DNA from: Ruminiclostridium sp.
GTDB lineage: Bacteria; Bacillota_A; Clostridia; Oscillospirales; Ruminococcaceae
DNA length: 10,086 nucleotides
Direction of reading: 5' to 3'
Assembly (NCBI GenBank): GCA_017550775.1
Contig: JAFZOA010000527.1
Location: 1-10,086 of the forward strand
Shown: piece after piece, positions 1-5,579 of the stretch
How the letters are laid out: each line of letters begins with the position of its first letter
Numbering within the stretch: position 1 is the stretch's first letter
The notes under the pieces: model-generated
The model's input: the letters and a program-made list of their open reading frames with translations, nothing else
What the model was told of the DNA's origin: nothing
The model's database searches: none
Made by a program: the position numbers and the translations under genes

Positions 1-556
1 CAGCGCTCTCCATTCGCTACGCTCATTCCGAGCGCTGGGCTTCCTGCTCATATCATTGGTCTGTTTAAAATGGACTATTTTTATTCTAGCACTACCGTGC
101 TCGAAGTTGCTGCTCAAGCATATCCCGCCGACATTTATGGCAGGACTTCTGTATCTCGGCGCAGGTATCGGGGTTGGTGTGATATACATTTTTCATCATA
201 AAAAAGAAAATGCGAAAGAACGTCTGAATAAAAAAGACCTTCCATATACGATCGGAATGGTCGTGCTTGATATTATTGCGCCGATATTGCTGATGATCGG
301 CATTAACACCGGAACTTCAGCGAATGCATCTTTGCTCAGTAATTTTGAAATAGTAGCGACTACCGTTATTGCGTTGATGCTTTTCGGGGAAAAAGTCAGC
401 GGTCGTTTGTGGGCTGCCGTAGTGCTGATTACGTCGTCAAGTATCATACTCTCATTTGGTGGTAGTGACAGCCTTTCATTCTCTATCGGTTCTTTGTTCG
501 TTCTTGGTGCCACAGTCTGTTAGGGGGTGGAAAACAACTGTACCCGCAGCATCTCG
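1..556 (+). pseudogene. DMT/EamA-family transporter, truncated remnant
   Basis: This is the N-terminal half of a drug/metabolite-superfamily (EamA) inner-membrane transporter. The open frame runs from the window edge (frame of position 2) to a TAG at 521-523. Family-like segments include the SKLLLKHIPPTFMAG stretch, LLYLGAGIG, a KKDLPYTI loop, and the hydrophobic helices VLDIIAPILLMIGI and NFEIVATTVIALMLFGEKVS. After the TAG the same frame continues as GVENNCTRSIS. In family members I recall, the equivalent place reads C-W-G-x-E-N-N-C-T-R, so the TAG most likely replaces a TGG Trp codon. Homology then stops near 556, where recombinase sequence begins in another frame. Only the first EamA repeat remains, so function is very unlikely. 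The only start in frame near the left edge is a TTG at 56 with no convincing ribosome binding site, and the first 20 or so codons do not look like a normal transporter N terminus. Confidence 0.8.
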
Positions 557-746
557 GATGATCGCAGACTGCGAGGCAGGAAAAATCGAACTTGTCATCA
601 CCAAAGAAGTATCCCGCTTCGCAAGAAACACTGTTGATACACTTTGCTTCACGCGAAAGCTCACGGCGTTAGGCATAAGAGTCATTTTTATGAATGACGG
701 TATCGACACCAGTGATAAAGACGGCGAGCTCCGCCTGACGATTGTG
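555..746 (+). pseudogene. Serine recombinase (transposon resolvase/integrase) internal fragment
   Basis: Translation in the frame of position 555 gives RMIADCEAGKIELVITKEV, then SRFARNTVDTL, RKLTALGIRVIFMNDGIDT and DKDGELRLTI. This is the middle of the catalytic domain of the large serine recombinases found on clostridial transposons and conjugative elements, including the SRFARN arginine motif. The N-terminal strand carrying the nucleophilic serine (Y-x-R-V-S) is absent. The expected continuation after LRLTI (M-A-S-I-A-Q-E-E-S-R) is replaced by unrelated sequence, and the frame ends at a TAG at 795-797. It is therefore a scar with both ends lost and no catalytic capacity. It is joined directly to the transporter remnant on its left. 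The DNA-binding C-terminal domains are nowhere in the window. Confidence 0.85.
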
Positions 747-797
747 GACATGTCAAATAGTAACGCATCTCCAAGCAGCCATATTCGTGAAAAATAG

Positions 798-832
798 CAT
801 CTCCAATCCGCATAAACCGTAGATTGGAGATG
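798..832 (-). terminator. Rho-independent terminator of the minus-strand kinase operon (possibly bidirectional)
   Basis: A perfect 11-bp inverted repeat pairs 798-808 (CATCTCCAATC) with 822-832 (GATTGGAGATG) around a 13-nt loop. On the minus strand it lies 3 bases past the TAA of the 107-aa gene and is followed by CTATTTTTC. On the plus strand it is followed by TTTTTATT, so it could also stop plus-strand transcription through the recombinase scar. The 10-mer GCATCTCCAA also occurs as a direct copy at 765-774. Confidence 0.8.
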
Positions 833-835
833 TTT

Positions 836-1159
836 TTATTGTCCCATAACACTCGCAGCCCATTCTTGAAGTTCGTGGCTGAAACCTTCGAGATCATTAA
901 GTGTGATAACGCCTTCTTCCAGAAGATAACAGATGTTTTGTTTCATGTAAGTTCGGCTATCGCGCACTATGATATCAGTTTTTCTTGTAGCTTTCTGTAA
1001 ACTGTCGTATAGCTCCTGAATACGGTCGGTTGCAGAAGTGTCGGAAGCCAGCAAATCGCTGTATTTCTTACAGAGCCTTTCCATGTAATTCTCAATCCAA
1101 ACGCTTCTGAGCTCCCTGTATATTTTCCAGTCGGATTCTATAAATTCGTAATTGTTCAT
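836..1159 (-). CDS. Hypothetical 107-aa protein, last gene of the kinase operon
   Basis: I do not recognise a named family. The start at 1159 is chosen because GGAGAA lies at the correct distance upstream; an upstream extension to 1246 would overlap the preceding gene and has no ribosome site. The product, starting MNNYEFIESDWKIYRELR, is charged, predicted mostly helical and soluble, with no signal peptide or membrane segment. It is rich in aromatic and acidic residues (W11, W20 and another Trp near the C terminus). It follows the NTPase/TPR frame by 22 bp on the same strand and ends at the operon terminator, so it is probably co-transcribed with the kinase-STAND protein and may be an accessory or regulatory partner. 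That role is inferred from position only. Confidence 0.8.
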   Translation of the reverse strand: MNNYEFIESDWKIYRELRSVWIENYMERLCKKYSDLLASDTSATDRIQELYDSLQKATRKTDIIVRDSRTYMKQNICYLLEEGVITLNDLEGFSHELQEWAASVMGQ

Positions 1160-1181
1160 GCGCTTTTCTCCGTTAGGTTTA

Positions 1182-2654
1182 TTATTCAGCAGCCTTTCTG
1201 ATCTCCAAATTAACCTCTCTGAACACGCCTTGTTCCTTGTAGTCATCGTTAATGTGGTCGATCTCGGCTATCAGCTCACGGCACTTCTGCATATCATCCA
1301 TAGCATAATACACATCAAGCAGGCAGTTCAGAAGTTCCGCTTGCTTGTCAATGTATGGCAGCTTGTTGGGATACTTCCGGCATATTTCTACTGCTTCGGT
1401 CAACTTTGCCGCAGCCGCTTTCAAGTCATCGTGATAGTACAGACAGTTCGCCGTGGGGATATGGATTATGTCGATGATCTCAAGGTCTGTCGGGACTACC
1501 TTTTTCGCTATCTCGGCCGCCTTATCGGTGAATGCCTTTGTCCGCTCCGCATCCGGAAGAACAAGAGTAGAATACCAAGCTGACGTCATATATAAGTAAC
1601 ATCGGTTTTCGCTATACTCCGGCTCATCTTCTATCAGTTCAGCCGCTGCATCTAACAGCTTCGCAGCGTCCTCGTGATAAGCGGGATCTATCCGTATGAA
1701 GATATTTGCGAGCGAAAGATAATACCCAGCGAGATACTTTTCTGTATCAGGATCATCAGATTCCTGCATTTCATCGATAGCCTGTTCCATTGTCTCGATA
1801 AGCAGTTCTATCGGCTCTGCTTCTTCCTTGTTATATGGAACATAGGCTCCGTTTATCAGTGTGTCATAATAACAGCCGACCATATCGTAGTACATACCCT
1901 TGATGAAATGCCGCGGGTGTAAGTCTGCATAAATCTCCGCATACTTCAGCACCGTCATTATTTGTATGGCATTCGATGTTCCAACATAGATATCTATGAC
2001 ATTCTTATGCAGTCTCATAACCGCCTTGTCGCTTATTGTGTCAGCCCACGTCAGATTACACATTGTTTCAGCAATAACAGGATGAACACGAATACGCTCG
2101 TCCGCACATATCCAACCTTCGCGGTGCAGCTCTTTGAGTGTTTCGATGTCAATAGTCTTGATAATATTCACAATCGTATCTGTATCAAATCCGCGAACAT
2201 CGAACAACGACATTGTTTTCAGCGCCATAAGCTGCTTATCCGACAGCCGGCTCGCATCAAACAGTGCGGTGATGATAGCTGACATCGTATCGTAAACTTC
2301 CTCGCCGTCCTTGTAATTTCCAATCTTGTTGTCCGAGAATTTAGAGAATCCGTTCGCTTTTATCAGGTCAAAAGCCGTGCTGAAATCATATTTTCCTGCG
2401 GCAATCTGTCGGGCGATAAGTTCAAGCACGAGAGTATGACCCTGCACGAGATCAATTATTTCCTTAACGCAGTCTGACTCCGCAGCCTGTAATTTTCTTC
2501 CGAGATTGAGTTCTATCAGACTGTGTATATCACTGTTCTCCGTTATAGTCCCAATCGTCAATACAGCAAAGCTGTTTGTCGGGAGCTGCCGCCGTGTAAC
2601 CACTATTGTGTCGTATTCACAGTCGAGGATTTTCTGCAAATCCTTGTTCAGCAT
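1182..2654 (-). CDS. C-terminal half of a kinase-STAND NTPase: NTPase remainder plus TPR repeats
   Basis: This 490-codon frame is the in-frame continuation of the kinase-NTPase gene upstream, separated from it only by a TAA and two codons (ACC GAT). Its first residues continue the NTPase core: a TRR motif at 20-22 matches the NB-ARC RNBS-B/sensor arginine, QGHTLVLEL at 71-79 resembles the GLPL motif, and a winged-helix-like HPVIAE segment follows near 190. From about residue 300 to the end are helical pairs typical of tetratricopeptide repeats, for example YLAGYYLSLANIFIRI, AAAKLTEAVEICRKYP and DKQAELLNCLLDVYYAM. Such repeats act as the ligand-sensing part of STAND proteins. No Shine-Dalgarno site precedes the ATG at 2654, so independent expression would need reinitiation after the TAA. 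It is best read as part of one broken or recoded gene (1182-3920). Confidence 0.85.
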   Translation of the reverse strand: MLNKDLQKILDCEYDTIVVTRRQLPTNSFAVLTIGTITENSDIHSLIELNLGRKLQAAESDCVKEIIDLVQGHTLVLELIARQIAAGKYDFSTAFDLIKANGFSKFSDNKIGNYKDGEEVYDTMSAIITALFDASRLSDKQLMALKTMSLFDVRGFDTDTIVNIIKTIDIETLKELHREGWICADERIRVHPVIAETMCNLTWADTISDKAVMRLHKNVIDIYVGTSNAIQIMTVLKYAEIYADLHPRHFIKGMYYDMVGCYYDTLINGAYVPYNKEEAEPIELLIETMEQAIDEMQESDDPDTEKYLAGYYLSLANIFIRIDPAYHEDAAKLLDAAAELIEDEPEYSENRCYLYMTSAWYSTLVLPDAERTKAFTDKAAEIAKKVVPTDLEIIDIIHIPTANCLYYHDDLKAAAAKLTEAVEICRKYPNKLPYIDKQAELLNCLLDVYYAMDDMQKCRELIAEIDHINDDYKEQGVFREVNLEIRKAAE

Positions 2655-2660
2655 ATCGGT

Positions 2661-3920
2661 TTAATTATCAATTACAAACAGCACATTTTTATCAGCGCAG
2701 ATATTTTTGAAGCATTTCAGCTTTCGCTCGAAATACTCGTCGAGAGTCTCATTTTCCTGTCGTTGCATGGTGCTGATCTGAATCTGCATATCGTCAGCGA
2801 ACGTAAACCGGAGATCATTCTCATATTCAAGATATACGATAACATCATACTCCGCAGTTTTACTGCTGATGTAGTTCCTGACAAGCGTACTCTTCCCGAT
2901 ACCACCAATGCCGTTAATGAACAGGACACGATTGACCGAAAGCATCTCGGAAATGCTGTTCATTTCACTTTCTCTGCCGACAAATATCGGTGATATAGTT
3001 GGGAGACGCGGAATAATATAGTCCTTCTTTGCGAACTCGCAGACTATCTTTTCAAGTATGCGTATAAGCTGACCTGCATCGCTGTATCTGTTGGATGGTG
3101 ACGAGCGCAGAGTATTTCGGAACAGCTCCGTAAACATATTGCATATATCAGTTCGGATAGCATATTTACGGAATTCCCGCTTGCATTTGTCGAACGGATA
3201 TTTGGAGAAACCACGGTGCTCGCTTTCTATGGAGTGCCTGCCGAACAGCAGGAAAAATGCAATCTCACCGATAGCGTAAATATCACTAGATTCGGATATT
3301 TTCTCCGCAGAATACGGATTTATTTGTTCCGGTGCAGCCCAATCCCGCGTATATGAATACGCCTTCTGTTCATCGTCTCCGGAAGTCTCGCGAATACTGT
3401 CGAAATCTATAAATTCAACGAGCTGAGTTATCGTATCGTTTGCCGCATTCTGCAATACAAAGATGTTTTCGGGCTTGAGGTCGAGACAAAGAAGCCCAGA
3501 CTTGTGGTAATAATCGACAGTCTTGGCTATGGTCAGCAGTATCTCCATGTATTGCTGTCCGGATAGATTTATCAGCTTATTCAGCGTTTTTCCGTTGAAA
3601 ATCGCAACATCGGAATACGCAGTCCCGTTTGCTTCAAAGATGTGACATACGGGCGGTGTCTGATTCGTCAGCGACGAAAGCTGTCGTATTTTGTTCTGCT
3701 GTTTTGCAGCGTCCATAAATCGTTCTTTGCCACTCCCTAAATCATCTGTCTTATCGCCGTGCGGAGTGTACTCTTTCAGTATGCATTTAGCTGTATGGTC
3801 GCCATAATTGCATTCCGCGATATATGCGGTAGTATTCGCGCCCCTGCCAACAATGTCAACTATCGTGTACTCTCGTTCATCGGCCATTAGCACATAACCG
3901 AGATTTAATGTTTTATCCAT
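2661..3920 (-). CDS. Ser/Thr protein kinase fused to P-loop (STAND/NB-ARC-like) NTPase, N-terminal half
   Basis: The start at 3920 is set by a strong AAAGGAGG 7-8 bases upstream. The 419-aa product has a Hanks-type kinase domain at about residues 15-295: glycine loop GRGANTTAY (25-33), ATP-binding lysine K49 in CILKEY, catalytic loop CLDLKPEN (145-152, D147 and N152 intact, the usual HRD His replaced by Cys), metal-binding DFD (172-174), AAPEQ (195-199) and SDIYAIG with D213. A linker leads to FVGRE (313-317), Walker A GIGGIGKS (337-344) and Walker B VLFVIDN (413-419). A TAA at 2661-2663 then ends the frame in the middle of the NTPase. The same frame continues after it as the NTPase remainder and TPR repeats. 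The kinase domain itself looks catalytically complete, while the NTPase as terminated here cannot be. The likely role of the intact form is a signal-transducing STAND ATPase with a kinase output. The defence interpretation is inferred. Confidence 0.9.
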   Translation of the reverse strand: MDKTLNLGYVLMADEREYTIVDIVGRGANTTAYIAECNYGDHTAKCILKEYTPHGDKTDDLGSGKERFMDAAKQQNKIRQLSSLTNQTPPVCHIFEANGTAYSDVAIFNGKTLNKLINLSGQQYMEILLTIAKTVDYYHKSGLLCLDLKPENIFVLQNAANDTITQLVEFIDFDSIRETSGDDEQKAYSYTRDWAAPEQINPYSAEKISESSDIYAIGEIAFFLLFGRHSIESEHRGFSKYPFDKCKREFRKYAIRTDICNMFTELFRNTLRSSPSNRYSDAGQLIRILEKIVCEFAKKDYIIPRLPTISPIFVGRESEMNSISEMLSVNRVLFINGIGGIGKSTLVRNYISSKTAEYDVIVYLEYENDLRFTFADDMQIQISTMQRQENETLDEYFERKLKCFKNICADKNVLFVIDN

Positions 3921-3979
3921 TGTATCGACCTCCTTTCCTAAATAATAGCACATCCAAGGCGGCAATTATAAAAACGGAT
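3921..3979 (-). promoter_or_regulatory. Kinase gene leader: strong RBS and possible internal promoter
   Basis: This 59-bp gap on the minus strand holds AGGAAAGGAGG just before the kinase ATG. It also holds a TATAAT at 3965-3970, with only a poor -35 (TGAACG, 3988-3993) 17 bases upstream inside the preceding gene. A weak internal promoter is possible, but read-through from the promoter at 5133-5161 is enough to explain expression. Confidence 0.35.
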
Positions 3980-5110
3980 TCAATGTTCGTTCACATAATA
4001 AAGCGTTCCGACCGGATCGTAGGAATTGGCACAATACAGTATCAGGCAATCAAACGGATGACGCTCATATATTGGAGCAAATCCGCACTCATAAAGGTCT
4101 TTGTTGAGCGCCGCGTGAAAGTCAAGAATGTTCTTGTGAATATGCTTTTCATCAATATTATCCGCACCGTCGTAGAAAGTGTACAGCTTCAAGAGCATAA
4201 GTGTTTTCCGCAGCAGTTCGTATGTTACGCTGTCGCCGTTGATTATCTTTCCGAGAGTGACATCGTTCGGCAACGATTCCGTAAACTGTTTCGGGAGCTT
4301 TCTGTCTTTGACTTTTCTTCCTGAATGTTGGTAGGTCTGCCCGAGAAGCTCGAATATCGTTTTGCTATTAAGCCGTTCGCGGACGAGCATATCGCTGCTT
4401 TCGATTTTGCCGTTGCGCATTATCGTATCTTTTACGATCTCTATCTCGTCATTGATCTTCTTCCGTGCGACCTGAAACTGCTGCTCATTATCGTAACAAT
4501 GCGACGACAGATATTGCAGGAATTTCTCATCATCGTCGGTTTTAAATATGTAGTCCCGTATCTGTGAAGTCTGGGTATGTGCGTTTTCCTGCGGCACGAA
4601 GCACTTTGATCCGTCAAGCATTTTTCGAGCTGTAGAATACGGTTTGTTGTGATAGAAGCAGTAGAGATAAACCGCGTCAAGCTTGCTTTTGCAGTTGAAC
4701 GGTATTGTCAGATAGTTCTTGATGAAGAATGCTGTGGTCTGCTTATAGTCCATTTCAAGAGCATAGCAGAGATCATAATTATTCTGCCGGTTGGTAAGCC
4801 CGGGTACTGTTCCGCGAATCCAGTTTCCTACCGCTTTCGGAAAATCTGTTCCGAGTGTCTCCTTGAAACGTCGCTTTACTTCTGTAAGCATAACATCGGA
4901 ATCGGATACTGTACAAGGCGTTCCGAGCTCTGTCAGCCGCGCCGATAGGCCTTCAAGGAACACTGGACGCGCTCCGAGTTCAATAGCACGCTCTATGCCT
5001 TCGATGACATCTGTTGCATCATTAGCCTCAATCGGAGTTCCGAAGCATATTTCGCTGAAAAGCATATCGGTCTCGCTGTCGCGAGTCAGACTAACCTGTT
5101 CTGTATTCAT
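3980..5110 (-). CDS. Hypothetical 376-aa protein, first gene of the kinase-STAND operon
   Basis: I cannot assign a named family. The start at 5110 is preceded by GAGAGGGTGAT and lies about 16 bases after the predicted transcription start; an upstream ATG at 5161 would lie inside the promoter and is rejected. The product is soluble, without signal peptide or membrane helix. The N terminus (1-75) includes ATDVIEGIERAIELGARPVFLEG. The centre (about 79-145) has a conserved-looking block: RRFKETLG, FPKAVGNWIRG, NRQNNYDLCYALEMDYKQTTAFF and YLTIPFN. This helical section, reminiscent of a small helix-turn-helix or adaptor domain, has a cadence I associate with proteins encoded beside ruminococcal kinases. 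The C-terminal third is mostly helical. It lies 59 bp upstream of the kinase gene on the same strand and is likely co-transcribed with it, so it may be a substrate, adaptor or regulator of the kinase. That role is inferred from synteny. Confidence 0.85.
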   Translation of the reverse strand: MNTEQVSLTRDSETDMLFSEICFGTPIEANDATDVIEGIERAIELGARPVFLEGLSARLTELGTPCTVSDSDVMLTEVKRRFKETLGTDFPKAVGNWIRGTVPGLTNRQNNYDLCYALEMDYKQTTAFFIKNYLTIPFNCKSKLDAVYLYCFYHNKPYSTARKMLDGSKCFVPQENAHTQTSQIRDYIFKTDDDEKFLQYLSSHCYDNEQQFQVARKKINDEIEIVKDTIMRNGKIESSDMLVRERLNSKTIFELLGQTYQHSGRKVKDRKLPKQFTESLPNDVTLGKIINGDSVTYELLRKTLMLLKLYTFYDGADNIDEKHIHKNILDFHAALNKDLYECGFAPIYERHPFDCLILYCANSYDPVGTLYYVNEH

Positions 5111-5132
5111 CCGATCACCCTCTCTGTCTTTA

Positions 5133-5161
5133 ATTATACCATTTGCCGATACCGTTGTCAA
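5133..5161 (-). promoter_or_regulatory. Consensus SigA (sigma-70 type) promoter of the kinase operon
   Basis: On the minus strand TTGACA (5156-5161) and TATAAT (5133-5138) are both perfect consensus hexamers separated by exactly 17 bases. Transcription should start near 5126, giving a leader of about 15 nt before the 376-aa gene. This predicts strong constitutive expression unless a repressor acts. Confidence 0.9.
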
Positions 5162-5188
5162 TTATTATATCATGTACGAATACGGCAT

Positions 5189-5230
5189 TATAAAAATGGA
5201 TTCCGCAGCTCGTTGGAATCCATTTTTATA
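5189..5230. repeat. Perfect 16-bp inverted repeat between divergent operons
   Basis: The left arm 5189-5204 (TATAAAAATGGATTCC) and right arm 5215-5230 are exact reverse complements around a 10-nt loop (GCAGCTCGTT). With its A-tract before and T-tract after, it has the form of a bidirectional intrinsic terminator, yet no gene ends here: the genes on both sides point away. It covers the -35 zone of the plus-strand promoter and lies about 60-105 bases upstream of the minus-strand start site. It could be an operator, a transcription insulator, or a remnant left by a deletion. Confidence 0.85.
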
Positions 5231-5246
5231 TTAGCAGAACAGAGTG

Positions 5247-5255
5247 TGATATACT
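5247..5255 (+). promoter_or_regulatory. Likely extended -10 promoter of the small-protein/lipoprotein operon
   Basis: TGATATACT is an extended -10 element (TG at 5247-5248, TATACT at 5250-5255). The -35 position falls on the right arm of the inverted repeat (around 5227-5232) and does not resemble TTGACA. Predicted start is near 5262, with AAGGAGG at 5287-5293 downstream. Confidence 0.5.
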
Positions 5256-5302
5256 GTACTTGTAAGGCAGAAAGCCAATTCTACACAAGGAGGTCAATGA
5301 CT

Positions 5303-5401
5303 ATGGCACATATTCTTAAAGGCGTAATAATGATAGCGGTTACGATAACCGTATGTCGCACGATTCTGTCGGGCTGCAATTGTAGCTGTGGCTGCGGTTA
5401 A
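5303..5401 (+). CDS. Small membrane protein with Cys-rich tail (32 aa)
   Basis: A strong AAGGAGG at 5287-5293 lies 9 bases before the ATG at 5303. An in-frame ATG at 5297 is only 3 bases from that site and is less likely. The 32-aa product begins MAHILKGVIMIAVTITV, a single hydrophobic helix long enough to span a membrane, and ends CRTILSGCNCSCGCG, giving alternating cysteines that could bind a metal or form disulfides. No family is recognised. Its first 17 residues resemble those of the next gene (M-x4-K-G-x-I-x2-A-V-x-I), so the two may be paralogues with different tails. Its TAA is part of the next gene's Shine-Dalgarno region, which suggests translational coupling. Confidence 0.65.
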   Translation: MAHILKGVIMIAVTITVCRTILSGCNCSCGCG

Positions 5402-5413
5402 GGAGGTGTCTAT

Positions 5414-5575
5414 ATGAATAACGCAATGAAAGGCATCATCATTCTGGCTGTGATAATCTATATCGTAAGTCCTATAGATCTTGTACCGGGACCGCTTGAC
5501 GACCTTATCGTACTGCTTCTCGGCATCGCAGCCAACAAGAAAATTTCATCAAACGACTACTTTGAGGGGGAATAA
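5414..5575 (+). CDS. DUF1232-like small membrane protein (53 aa)
   Basis: An AAGGAGG (5400-5406) overlapping the previous stop codon sits 7 bases before the ATG at 5414, and the frame ends with TAA at 5573-5575. The product opens MNNAMKGIIILAVIIYIV and then carries SPIDLVPGPLDDLIVLLLG. This is the DUF1232 (YkvA-like) signature Y-x2-S-P-I-D-L-h-P followed by DD, here with a shortened loop between the two parts. Two hydrophobic segments flank the motif, followed by a short polar tail NKKISSNDYFEGE. DUF1232 proteins are small membrane-associated proteins of unknown function, and at 53 aa this is a minimal form. It sits 12 bp after the Cys-tailed protein and 4 bp before the lipoprotein, in one operon. 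Confidence 0.8.
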   Translation: MNNAMKGIIILAVIIYIVSPIDLVPGPLDDLIVLLLGIAANKKISSNDYFEGE

Positions 5576-5579
5576 CACT

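Noticed and set aside
1..37. 8-bp inverted repeat CAGCGCTC / GAGCGCTG at the left edge, as a possible element end or attachment site
   Set aside because: It is short with a 21-nt loop, lies in the decayed transporter frame, and the sequence to its left is missing. It cannot be supported as an att site or terminal repeat.
521..523. Pyrrolysine or other recoding of the TAG in the transporter
   Set aside because: The family position is Trp, the gene is also truncated a few codons later by the recombinase join, and nothing nearby suggests a recoding system. It is a pseudogene.
2661..2663. Programmed readthrough or alternative genetic code at the TAA
   Set aside because: TAA ends other genes in the window normally (for example 5399-5401, 5573-5575, 9832-9834), so it is not reassigned. 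No readthrough-promoting context or structure is evident just downstream. Nonsense mutation is simpler.
1152..2993. Several long plus-strand open frames (for example 1152-1583, 1962-2282, 2523-2993)
   Set aside because: They lie antisense to the TPR/NTPase/kinase gene, lack ribosome sites and show no family-like motifs. The minus-strand reading has clear kinase and NTPase motifs.
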